A stretch of 64,000 nt of DNA from Sipunculus nudus (taxonomy: Eukaryota; Annelida; Sipuncula; Golfingiida; Sipunculidae), in assembly GCA_026874595.1 (NCBI GenBank), contig CM049319.1:60332917-60396916 (forward strand), given 5' to 3'. A program made the position numbers and the translations under genes. Every line of letters begins with the position of its first letter. Position 1 is the stretch's first letter. Shown piece after piece: positions 40,101 through 48,205 of this stretch. The notes under the pieces were generated by a model that had not been told where the DNA came from, ran no database searches, and saw only the letters and a list, made by a program, of their open reading frames with translations.

Positions 40101-40832
40101 TTAACCTACCTTGTGTAAACTTTTTCAAGTAGAAATAAGCTGAAGTTTTTGAGTTACAGCTTTCAGAGAGCCATAATAAAATACAGGCCCAATGGCAATA
40201 CCCTCACCCTTCCCTGCAGGGGATGATGGTAAAAACATGGTGGAAAACTGTGTTAAAAGTAAAATATAGAAAGCATTCCATATGAATTTTTGTTTGCCCC
40301 CTTTGGCACAATGGCGGCTGAAAGGACTCTCTGCTTGGCATGGTGGCATCTACTTCTTCAACTCCAATAAAAATTTTAGGCCTAGGGAGCACCCAGGGAA
40401 CATGTCTGAGACCATTCTAACTGGACTGCACAGAGGGCTTAAAATGCCTCTTAAGTCAGTCAGTCAGAGGTTTCTTTCCATTTTTAACTTATTTTGACAT
40501 GTTTATAAACAGGTCAAGATAACTAAATAAAACTAAACTGCTGTTCAGTAGTAATATACTACATTTCCTAAGACAGTCATGCTAATTTCAACATAATTGT
40601 GTTTTCTTTATATTTTTAGAACATAAAATGATGTACAATAATTGTTGTGATTGTTAATGTGAGTACATATATTTAACAACTGTGAAGACAATAAGTTTCC
40701 ACCTGCTGCAGGTCCTCGGCCACTTGCGTTGTCCCGGTAACCTCCAAAGCCCCGCCCACCAGGTTCATCATAATATGGTCGAGTTGCACCATAATTCCTG
40801 CCACCACCACCACCAGAGGATAGACCTGACAT
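19053..40832 (-). CDS. STX7: Syntaxin-7/12-family endosomal Qa-SNARE, complete, ten coding exons
   Basis: Joining 40832-40703, 34083-34018, 30230-30161, 27071-26981, 26324-26250, 24638-24552, 23716-23585, 23060-22988, 21510-21428 and 19151-19053 gives 906 nt: 301 residues plus stop, with every phase in agreement. Residues 1-43 are a Gly-rich leader. About 46-165 fit the Habc helices. The SNARE motif spans about 206-268 with the zero-layer glutamine at Q237 (HEQG). A lysine-rich patch (KARKKK) precedes a C-terminal anchor at about 277-298. DINEIFRDLG in the SNARE core is closer to syntaxin-7 than to syntaxin-12. Family knowledge: syntaxin-7/12 proteins are tail-anchored Qa-SNAREs of early and late endosomes that assemble four-helix fusion complexes. 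The product should act on endosomal or lysosomal membranes. The exact paralogue is uncertain. Confidence 0.95.
19282..19575. repeat. foldback element, 294 bp, ~47-bp inverted arms
   Basis: The left arm (19282-19329, starting GTTGTGCATATTTGAGCAG) and the right arm (19528-19575, ending CTCAAATATGCACAAC) are reverse complements with a few differences. It lies in the last syntaxin intron. A diverged extra piece of the left arm (GGGCTGCCTTTCCATGAGC) sits just outside at about 19237. The 138-codon frame at 19491-19907 partly overlaps it and shows no domain. Confidence 0.65.
19576..21427. other. syntaxin intron 9, remaining part
   Basis: No exon is seen. The stretch 20040-20420 is purine-rich, with repeated GAAAAAAAGAGT words, and may be an old repeat. 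Confidence 0.4.
21428..21510 (-). CDS. STX7: syntaxin coding exon 9 (C-terminal half of SNARE motif)
   Basis: The acceptor AG precedes GTTCAATAG and the donor is CAG/GTTTGC. It continues the codon split at 22988 and encodes SIEDNVERTHDQVEAG and the rest of the SNARE helix, ending EYQ in phase 0. Confidence 0.93.
21944..22206. mobile_element. second copy of the GGCCAAAAAAAA-ended element
   Basis: It shares its interior with 5361-5622: AAACCCCTGTCAATTTTAAA, TGTAGTGCTTTTGCCTGTTT, GATCATATGACATTTTTAT. Its right end GAGAACCATAACTTTTTTTT-GCCT is the reverse complement of the other copy's left end. The left end is decayed (GGGCCCGAAAAATAAAAGG). Confidence 0.55.
22988..23060 (-). CDS. STX7: syntaxin coding exon 8 (SNARE zero layer)
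   Basis: The acceptor is CTTTCAG and the donor ATAG/GTAAAT. It encodes SDILDINEIFRDLGALVHEQ and continues GEII. The glutamine of HEQG is the conserved zero-layer residue of Q-SNAREs (Q237 of the model). It ends one base into a glycine codon. Confidence 0.94.
23112..23270. mobile_element. pogo-like MITE, one good end
   Basis: The left end is TA then CAGTGAAACCTCTGAATAAC. The interior has GTGGTCGAATTTAAGAGGTG and AACTGAGGTGGTCGTTAGG, which fold back on the left end. The right terminus is lost. It lies in syntaxin intron 7. Confidence 0.5.
23585..23716 (-). CDS. STX7: syntaxin coding exon 7 (start of SNARE motif)
   Basis: Phase 0 at both ends, 44 codons. It starts DTSDDQAGLVRDEQRR, has a glutamine-rich stretch, then LELIQEREERIRQLE, the usual N-terminal layers of a syntaxin-7/12 SNARE helix. 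Confidence 0.94.
24356..24547. mobile_element. pogo-like MITE adjoining syntaxin exon 6
   Basis: The right end is CATAACACAGGTTTCACTGTA, five bases before the exon 6 boundary at 24552. The internal motif ACCACCTGTCAATTAAG occurs twice (about 24404 and 24479). The left end is decayed. On the minus strand the element lies directly downstream of the exon 6 donor. Confidence 0.5.
24552..24638 (-). CDS. STX7: syntaxin coding exon 6 (linker)
   Basis: The acceptor is TTTGTAG and the donor AAT/GTAAG. Phase 0, 29 codons: RVAEALRATPKLAP, then a Ser/Gly/Pro-rich part ending LIGWN. This joins the last Habc helix to the SNARE region; the LIGWN position matches the conserved L-V-x-W of the family. Confidence 0.92.
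26250..26324 (-). CDS. STX7: syntaxin coding exon 5 (Habc helix)
   Basis: The acceptor is CATTACAG and the donor AAG/GTGAG. Phase 0, 25 codons, TQKFQFDRLKNEFQDSIKRY and so on. It corresponds to the family's QKERLxxEFxxxLxxFQ helix. Confidence 0.93.
26981..27071 (-). CDS. STX7: syntaxin coding exon 4 (Habc helix)
   Basis: The acceptor is TATTGCAG and the donor AAG/GTAAG. It completes a leucine codon split after 30161 and encodes HDTEQNTNQVITQTALSLKE, ending GPGK in phase 0. TNQ...LKEL is the typical second Habc helix. Confidence 0.93.
27465..28368. mobile_element. non-autonomous hAT-type element, 904 bp, in syntaxin intron 3
   Basis: The ends are TAGGGCTGTATC and GATACCCAGCCCTA (inverted, with an indel). 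Both flanks carry the exact 8-bp duplication GTGTCTTA (27457-27464, 28369-28376). Subterminal regions are packed with ATCGATAC/GTATCGAT palindromes. It interrupts an older inverted repeat: about 35 bp on the left (27352-27386, GCATCCAGCTCCAAATTTTA) reappears reversed on the right (28378-28414). No transposase frame. Confidence 0.85.
30161..30230 (-). CDS. STX7: syntaxin coding exon 3 (Habc helix)
   Basis: The acceptor is CTATTTCAG and the donor GACT/GTAAG. It starts by completing an alanine codon and encodes TTLERAIKQIGTNKDSIQLR, the usual first-helix/turn (QIGTxxDSxxLR) of the syntaxin-7/12 Habc domain. Confidence 0.93.
30363..33512 (-). mobile_element. hairpin-ended repeat, copy 4 (syntaxin intron 2)
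   Basis: The minus-strand start is the stem-loop at 33484-33512, followed by a GGAC/AGAC run (about 33410-33470). Core sequence matching copies 1, 3 and 5 extends down to about 32000. The end block with the GGGACCCATGGGTC palindrome and CGCTCAGCTG sits at 30363-30394. The part from 30395 to about 31950 does not visibly match the other copies, so it may be inserted sequence, or the end block may belong to a separate remnant. Confidence 0.6.
34018..34083 (-). CDS. STX7: syntaxin coding exon 2
   Basis: The acceptor is TATTTACAG and the donor GTG/GTGAGTA. It completes a glycine codon from exon 1 and encodes SAGFNTLCDEISSNIFNINT. ISSNI is the start of Habc helix a in this family. Confidence 0.92.
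34822..35727. mobile_element. 906-bp TA-target element, pogo-like, nested in copy 5
   Basis: The ends are CAGTAGAACGCCTG and its counterpart CAGGCGTTCTACTG, flanked by TA on both sides (34820-34821, 35728-35729). The interior repeats GACCGTTAT and GTGGCCGTAA. The uninterrupted target is visible in copy 3 near 14191 (TTTATATTAAAA), which confirms boundaries and TA duplication. CAGTAGAAC-type ends with TA targets are typical of pogo/Tigger relatives. No transposase frame. Confidence 0.85.
35876..37869. mobile_element. 1994-bp TA-target element with 25-bp perfect inverted ends
   Basis: Both ends carry the same 25 bp inverted, starting CCGTAAAAGTCGTTGTAGAA and ending GTCGC. TA flanks both sides (35874-35875, 37870-37871). 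The empty site is preserved in copy 3 near 14334 (GATTAGTAATGAATAA). The interior is less AT-rich than its surroundings. A minus-strand frame of about 90 codons (36095-35820) runs from inside out through the left end; no domain is recognised. A Tc1/mariner-type element is inferred from the TA target; the exact family is unknown. Confidence 0.85.
40703..40832 (-). CDS. STX7: syntaxin coding exon 1 (start codon)
   Basis: The ATG at 40832-40830 follows an acceptor (ATTTTTCAG/T) by one base, so the upstream exon is noncoding. It encodes MSGLSSGGGGGRNYGATRPY and continues Gly/Arg-rich to residue 43. The donor is GCAG/GTGGAA. The first in-frame ATG after the acceptor was chosen as the start. This leader is longer and more Gly-rich than those of vertebrate syntaxin-7/12. 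Confidence 0.88.
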
Positions 40833-42264
40833 ACTGAAAAATTGCAAAATAATATTGGTACATTCTATCATCACAGGATTAAGGAAAATTTAAGTGAAGA
40901 AACCGTGACAAAGAAGGTAAATGGCATTATTTTATGAAATTTCTCTCCTTACTTTTCTCACACTGGATCAAACAAGTGATGTGCAGCAGGTTTGTGCACT
41001 CTATTTCAGTGCTTGATAATTCAAGCTTTTCACAGTGAATCACACAAACAGCATTTTTTTGCACTCTGTTTGCTTGGTAAATAAAGCTACTGGTCTCTGG
41101 CTCTGAGTAAATGATGTGGCCATCTAGGTAGTTGGGTGACAGGGACCAGTTTACAGATAAGGGAGAGATGGGGAGCAAGTCTACTTGGGACGTTGGAATA
41201 ACATAGTTTTTAGCCGATATATTGACAGCCCAGTGGATGATTCTGATGAAGACAGACATTTTAGATATTGTGCTGTTGTAGCGGCTATGAAGTGGTGGTG
41301 TTTTTTGTCAGATAAGTTCTATGACTATCATAGTATTACTGTAAACATTTGTTCTGTTAATTAATCAGGTGCTGTCTTTGTTGTTTCTGCCCCACCAAGA
41401 GAACCTCCCCACATTTATTTCAATAAAGCCTGGTTCTTATCACTCAGTCAGAAGCTTTTTTGGGATATATGTACCTGTCAGGGACTTGAGAAGTACCAAA
41501 ATTGATACAAATGAGGCAATATTAATAAAAGATAAAATGTCAAACTGAGTCTGCAAACCAGTAGAAATATAAGCTGTCCAAGAACTCTTGTTTGCATGTT
41601 TTTCATGATAGTTGACCTAACCACCACAGCCCTTTGGCTCCTCCCCTTTAACTTATTTATGCAAATAAGCCACCAAAATGCTCCTTTACAGGAGGCTTTC
41701 AATGCCTATGGATGCACGAGCTGTTTATAAGATAATAATGAAGTAGCAAAGGTCGGTCACTTTTGATGTTGCATTGACACATGTTATCAGCTTGAATTGC
41801 TTTATCTCTGTTCTCCAATGATGAATATTGCAATTACTGTGAAGTGTTTTGGATAAGTGTTTCAAACAAATTCAATGCAAGGTATGACATTATTGTTCAC
41901 TTGGCATTCAGTGGAATAGCTCCTGCAACCTTTTGCCTGAACATTTTATATCGTCATTTGTTTTAAGAATTTATTTTTTACAAATTACCATCAGCCTCAT
42001 CCTGTCATTATTTATATGCAGATTTTCTTGCACTTCAGTAGAACTTATAACTTACTTTATAATATGACAGAGTAAGTAAGTCAATATACTGCAGGGCCTA
42101 ATAATATGGAGTCAGATTAATGCTCCCACAGAATACACAAGGTTTTCCTGTCACACACAATATTTCAATGTATAGGATATCTTTCACAGCAAGGGATTTA
42201 AGTACTAGTATTTACTGTAAATCTTTTTTGTGGCAGTTTTTAGTGGTGCGGATACCTACATGAC

Positions 42265-42320
42265 TAGATCCAGATGGAGCTTGATTACCATCAATGGTAA
42301 TCTAGCTCCAACTGGATCTA
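42265..42320. repeat. 56-bp near-perfect palindrome (micro-foldback B)
   Basis: Two 27-nt arms (42265-42291 and 42294-42320) are complementary except at two positions and are separated by CA. It begins TAGATCCAG and ends CTGGATCTA. Flanks CCTACATGAC and CCTACACCAC agree at 8 of 10 positions and may be a decayed target duplication. It resembles the 58-bp palindrome at 44801-44858. Confidence 0.75.
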
Positions 42321-43850
42321 CCTACACCACATATTCACAGTTACTCGTACGGACTATTATAATTGTGTAAGCTATGAATACATTTGATTGATTTTGGATT
42401 ATAAAAGAAATCAACCAAATCTTCAAAGTGCACCTGAACTGGTCTGTTTTTCAACCATTCATTCTATGATTAACATAGCCCATAATAATGACTCATCAAC
42501 TGCTTTTTTTCAGAGCCTGGTGCAATGTCCATTGACTGCCTCTGCAGTTTTTCTATGATTATAACACTCCAAACACAAATGTGTGATTTAACATATTTCC
42601 ATTGATTAATGTTAAGTACATCCATGTGTATTAAATATCTGACCACTGAAAGACATTTATGAATGTACTATTAACAGCAGTATTTTGCACCCAGGAAGTG
42701 AAAAATTATACGTACAAAATAGTACACAGAACTGATGCACTATATAAGACTTCCACCAAATTCAAGAATCAAGATGTCTACGGGCTGTTCATCCTTCAAT
42801 TCTCTCTGGACAAATAATCAGTTATTGATATTACAGGTGCTTCATATGCTTTCCACAAAGGCTGTTTTTGATAACAGACTTTCAACATACAAGATAATGT
42901 GAACATTGGTATGTTAAAACCATAGGAAATATTTTTAATCAATTTCCTTTCTAAGAGTAACAGATCATTTCATGCTATAATCCCAGATTACTCTTTAGAC
43001 TAAGAAACTGTTGCAACACCGTAAGCAGCTGAGATTATACATCTACTGAACTTAAGTGTCTGCACCATTCACATTCATCGCGAGTTTGTAACATTGACAC
43101 TGCCAATGAGTGTATTCCTGCTGAATAAAACAAAGCAAGCTCCAGAATCAAACAGCCATGAACATAAGTCACAAGTGAGCACAAAACGACAAACCCCCCC
43201 CCCCTTTTCTTTGTATGTAACAAAGGCTTTTGACATCACCTTGTCCTGTACCATGACTGAGACGGGCCCCGACTCGATGCACGCTACGTAACAAAAGGTA
43301 TCTGCAGCACGTCCCCAAACCAGAGTCAAAACATAATGAAAAGAAAAACCGAAAATTCTGAACTGTTCACACTTGATAATTTACTGCGATGGAAAGACAA
43401 AATTGTATATGACATTTTGGTGGCTAAATAACATCTCCATATAACGCAGTATTTATGATAATTACCTAGAATACCAGACATGTCTGGCATATTATCGTGT
43501 CACTTATAGTGCTAACTCCCCATACATGGGTCCTCTGTTTATGCGTACAATGATCATGGATTCACGGGAATTTCAAGGTACACACTCAAGTAGTGTGTTT
43601 TATGAGATTTATTAAAGCCATATTTGATCTTTTTTGATTATTTTGTGCACCAGATAAAACTTGTTTCCTGTCATTCCGCTCCTAGTTTGAGCGAGCGCCT
43701 GCAGATACATTGCTGGTTCACTCGTCCACGACGTTGTATGGATGTAACTTGTGCAAGGAATGTCAACTTGTGACCACGACAAGACATCACCATAATATGA
43801 CTGCGCCCAGACATAATTGTGGAAAATCCAAAATGGATTATGTGAACCCT

Positions 43851-43980
43851 CATTTGGATAGTATTATCAGCCTCCAATAAAAATTCAGGTTTTGTAACAG
43901 TAAAAAATTATTAAACATTTGGATAGTATTATCAGCCTCCAATAAAAATTCAGGTTTTGTATCAGTAAAAAATTATTAAA
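43851..43980. repeat. 65-bp tandem duplication
   Basis: Two adjacent 65-bp units (43851-43915, 43916-43980) are identical except for one base (GTAACAG versus GTATCAG). This is a recent local duplication about 400 bp inside the presumed first syntaxin intron. Confidence 0.9.
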
Positions 43981-44395
43981 CAGTCCTCATCAAGCAAGGA
44001 AATATTTTTTTTATTTATGTCACATTTGTCATTGGTCTACTTGTTCTGCTACTACGACAATTGTGTCTGGTTCTCCTGTTCGTTTTTTTTTTTTCATGCA
44101 CTGCGCATTTCTGGCGATAACTCGGCTCGACACTGGTGCTCTCTAATCAAACGCATCCTAAATAATTACGAAGGCCGAGCGTCAAATGATCTTGTAAAAC
44201 AACTCTTATTATCGCCCAATAATGAATGACGTTTCGTCTGCTGTATTAAAAAACCCTTGTGTTTAGCAAAAATGGACGGGAAAATAAGTACGATAAATAT
44301 ATTGGTTCATTATTAATACAAGCTGATATAGGTAATAGCAACTGATATGTATACAAAAACAGAGATACTTAAGGCATTAAGGGTGTTCTTCTCAC

Positions 44396-44490
44396 CTGTC
44401 AATATGCGGAAACGTAAACACTGTCACATGATGAGGGCGGCGGAACTGAGAGATGTATTTCGCTGACTAGCGTTTCAAAAAAGTTAGCCG
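44396..44490 (-). other. STX7: probable noncoding first exon of the syntaxin gene
   Basis: On the minus strand a strong donor (ATTGACAG/GTGAGAAG) ends a less AT-rich stretch containing CCGCCGCCCTCATCATG. The coding exon's acceptor at 40833 requires an upstream exon, and this is the best candidate. The transcription start and right boundary are guesses. The reading stays noncoding because translation starts at 40832. Confidence 0.5.
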
Positions 44491-44751
44491 CGTCGCCACC
44501 TGGATATTCAGCTGATCATAAGCATTGATTATATAACCATTTAGTGAAGACAATTTATCACATTAATGGCCATTTATTACTCCATTGGATAAACTGGGAT
44601 CAAAAGCCTTGAATGCACCCTGTCTGTTAAAAAAAAAAATGATGAAAGAAAGAATTAATGAATGCGTGCATGTATAAATAAATAAATGAATGAAAGAAAG
44701 ACAAACTAAAAAAGGAAGATAGAAAGAAAAGAAAAAATTGCTTGCTTTTTT

Positions 44752-47700
44752 AGCTCAGCTGACTGAAAGTCATCTGAGCTATAGCGATCACTCTTCGTCC
44801 TAGACCCAGTTGTGGCTCTGTTAAATCTGTTCATTTAACAGAGCCACAACTGGGTCTATCTTCGTCCGTCGTCTGTCTGTCCGGCTGTCCGTCCGTTAAC
44901 AGGGCACAAATTGTAACCGCTGGGCCTGGAATCTTCTAACTTGACATCCTGGGAGGTCCATGAAAAGTCTCCTTCAAACCTTAAAATTAGGTCCCTGTTA
45001 TCCATATTCTCCGAGCTATGGCCCTCGTAAGTACCCCCCCCCCAGATAATCAAAAATTTTATACAAAAACTTCAGTACCTGTAGAACGTACTGCCTTGAC
45101 CATCATAATTTTTTGCATGCATGAATATTGATCATGGAGTGTTCATAAGTTCATGCAAACTGGTGGCGCCACCTGTACTCTTTCTAATTTTTAAGGATTT
45201 TTTTTTTCTCTATTTTTGATACTTTCAAATAAGCTGTCATCTGTCAACAGAGCACAAGTAATAACCGCTGGACCTGGAATCTTTAAACTTGACATCCTTA
45301 AAGGTCCATGAAATATCTCCTTGGAAACCTGAAATTGGTCTCTGTTACCCATATTTTCCGAGCTATGGAGCTCATAAGTACCCTTCAGAATAATCAAAGA
45401 TTTAATACAAAAGCTCAATTTAAGTATCTGAATAACTACTGCATTGATCACCATAATTCTTGCATGAATATTGATGATCATGGAGTGTTCAATCAGTTCC
45501 TGCAAACTGGTGGTGCCACAGGCACTTTTTCTAATTTTTACGTTTTTTTTCCTATTTTTGATACTTTCAAAGAAGCTGTAATCTGTCAACAGGGCATAAA
45601 TCGTAACCGCTCGACCTGGAAACTTCAAACTTGACATCCTTAGAGGTCCGTGAAATATCTCCTTGGAAACCTGAAATTAGGTCTCTGTTACCCATATTCT
45701 CCGAGCAATGGACCTCGTAAGTACCTTCCAGAATAATCAAACATTTGATACAAAAACTCAAGTATCTGATTAACTACTGCATTGATCACCATAATTTTTT
45801 TGCAGGAATATTGATCATGGAAGTTCCATCAGTTCCTGCAAACTGGTGGCGCCACCTTTACTTTTTCTATTTTTTACGAATTTTTTCTCTATTTTTGATA
45901 CTTTCAAAGAAGCTGTCATCTGTCAACAGGGCACAAATCGTAACCGCTGGGCCTGGAATCTTTAAACTTGACATCCTGAGAGGTCCATGAAATATCTCCT
46001 TTGAAACCTGAAATTAGGTCTCTGTTTCCCATATCCTCATAGCTATGAAGCTCATAAATACCCGTCAGAATAATTAATAATTTGATACAAAAGCTGCACT
46101 ATCTGGACAACTAATGCACTGAACACTATGATTTTTTGCATGGGTATTCATCATGGAGTGTTTCATTCATTCCTGCAAAATGGTGGTGCCACATGGATTT
46201 TGTCTAATTTTTACGTGTTTTTTTTCTATTTTTGAGACCTTCAAAGAAGTGCTCTTCTATTGACAGGGCACAAATTGTAACTATTCCACATTGAATCTAC
46301 TAACTTGACATCAAGAGAGATCTCTGAAAAATCTCTTTGGAAACCTGAAATTAAGTCTCGGTTACTCATATCCTCTGAGCTATAGGGCTCAGAAGTAACC
46401 CCCCCCCCCAGAATAATTAAAAATTTGAGACAAAAGCTGCACTATCTTGACAACTAATGCATTGATCACCATGATTCTTAGCATGAATATTGATCATGAA
46501 GTATTCCGTCAGTTGCTGCAAACTGGTGGTGCCACCTGTATTTTTTTCTCATTTTTACGATTTTTTTCCCTATATTTTTGATACCTTCAAAGAAGCTGTC
46601 ATCTGTTAACAGGGTACAAATCGTTACTGCTAGACCTGGAATCTTCTTACTTGACATCAAGGGAGGTCCATGAAATATCTCCTTCGAAACCTGAAATTAG
46701 GTCTCTGTTACCCATATCCTCTGAGCTATGGGTCTTGAAACTACCCCCCAGAATAATAAAAAATCGATACAAAAGCTTCAGTATCTGAATAATTACTTCC
46801 TTGATCACCATGATTCTCTACATGAATGTTGACCATGGAGTGTCCATCAGTTCCTGCAAACTGGTGGCGCCATGTGTATTTTACTAATTTTTACGATTTT
46901 TTTTCTCTGTATTTGATACCTTCAAAGAAGCTGTCATCTGTTAACAGGGCACAAGTCATAACCGCTGGACCTTGAATCTTTTAACTTAACCTCAAAGTAG
47001 GTCCATGAAAATTCTCTCTGGAAATCTGTTATACAGTCTTTGTTACCCATATCCTCGTAAATATCCCCAAGAATAATTAAAAATGTGATATAAAAACTTG
47101 CGTTAGTTTCCAGAGAACTCCTCTGAGACTCTTGGACCAACGTTTCCGAAACCCAGCATAGTTGTTCCTTCACCTATGTTGTTTGTGCCTAACAAAGACA
47201 TGTGGCACCACCGGCAGTCCTTTCTGTGCATTACAAAGTGTCTTTTACATAACAGCCTATGTCTCAGGAGTGGCTCAATGTATTGTGCTGAAAATTTGCA
47301 TGTCCATAGATCTTGGATCTCTCTACCTCATAACTGCAACGGGTGGCACCACCTACAATACTTTTTTGCATTTTGTCCATCTGTGCTTTTTCCATCTATT
47401 CGTCTTAGTGGTTATTCAATGTATTGGGTTAAAATTGTGCATGTTCATAGATCCTCAACACCTACATCTAGTAAACAAGATTGGTGGCGCCGTCTGCAGT
47501 CATTTTCGCGTGGCGTCCATTGTTATATTTGCTTTTGGCGAAAATTGCTCATATCTCAGGAATGGTTCAAGATATTGGTCTGAAAGTTTGCATGTCCATC
47601 CATCTTAGAACGTTTTCTCGTAAACCAGACAGGTGGCGCCACATACTTTCCCGGTTTTGTAGAATTAATAAATGCTCTTTTCTCAAGAGTGATTTGCTGT

Positions 47701-48008
47701 ATTGGCCTGAATTGGTGCATACCCATAGATCTTGGACTCTTCCATCTTGTACTCAAGACTGGTGGTGCCATCTGCATGCCTACATGTGCTTTGGGTGAAA
47801 ATTGCTCATATCTTAGAGTGGTTCAAGATATTGGTCTGAAATTCGGCATGTCAATCTGTCTTGGAGAGTTTTCTCATAAACCTGACATTTCTAAGGACTC
47901 TTCACAAAATTCATTTTTTGATTTTTTTTGGCACTCAGGCAGTCATTTTGCTCATTGTTCAACATTCCTTGAATTCAGCTGAGCGTCATGGCCCATGGGC
48001 CACTAGTT
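44752..48008 (+). mobile_element. hairpin-ended repeat, copy 6, with at least seven ~340-bp core units
   Basis: The start stem-loop is at 44752-44780, followed by CGTC/GTCC repeats. Core units, marked by AACAGGGCACAA-like words, begin near 44895, 45246, 45590, 45925, 46262, 46605 and 46940. Each has GGTGGCGCCACC or a close variant (45162, 45509, 45845, 46182, 46525, 46863). From about 47150 the period shortens to about 140 bp with the same motif (near 47341, 47482, 47630, 47760). The end block is CAGCTGAGCGTCATGGCCCA, then TGGGCC, at 47976-48000. A second end block sits at 48792-48824, so another remnant follows. Frames of 135-148 codons here are repeat artefacts. Confidence 0.8.
44801..44858. 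mobile_element. 58-bp perfect palindrome with 9-bp target duplication (micro-foldback A)
   Basis: Two perfectly complementary 26-nt arms (44801-44826, 44833-44858) are separated by CTGTTC. The element begins TAGACCCAGTTG and ends CAACTGGGTCTA. TCTTCGTCC is present immediately before (44792-44800) and after (44859-44867). It interrupts the CGTC stretch of hairpin-ended copy 6, so it is younger than that copy. A 9-bp duplication is in the Mutator-like range, but no family is recognised. Confidence 0.85.
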
Positions 48009-48205
48009 AATTTTAGGAGGAAATTGCACTGGACTTGTACTTGCACAATTTTAAAGAAATAAAACAACACTTTTTAAATGAAATATAATTTAAACTCTAA
48101 ACTTAATTACAAGTGACCAAACTGCAGTACGTATTTCTTATTAAGTTATATATTCCCATTAACAATGGTTCATGTGGTGTTAGATAATCTGTGCTGGGTT
48201 GTATG

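Larger units (their letters stand above)
40834..44395 (-). other. syntaxin 5' intron (between noncoding exon and coding exon 1)
   Basis: No recognised gene. It contains a 110-codon minus-strand frame (41259-40927) with no recognised domain, a 56-bp palindrome (42265-42320), a 14-bp palindrome CCAGACATGTCTGG near 43475 and a 65-bp tandem duplication (43851-43980). Confidence 0.45.

Noticed and set aside
43475-43490. CCAGACATGTCTGG palindrome as a p53-type response element
   Set aside because: Only one half-site is present, too little to support a regulatory call.
45191-45637. 148-codon minus-strand frame and 108-codon plus-strand frame
   Set aside because: Both are translations of 340-bp core units, and opposite strands are open over the same bases.
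47162-47798. Overlapping plus-strand frames of 105-148 codons
   Set aside because: They lie in the ~140-bp core repeats of the hairpin-ended element and are open in several frames at once.
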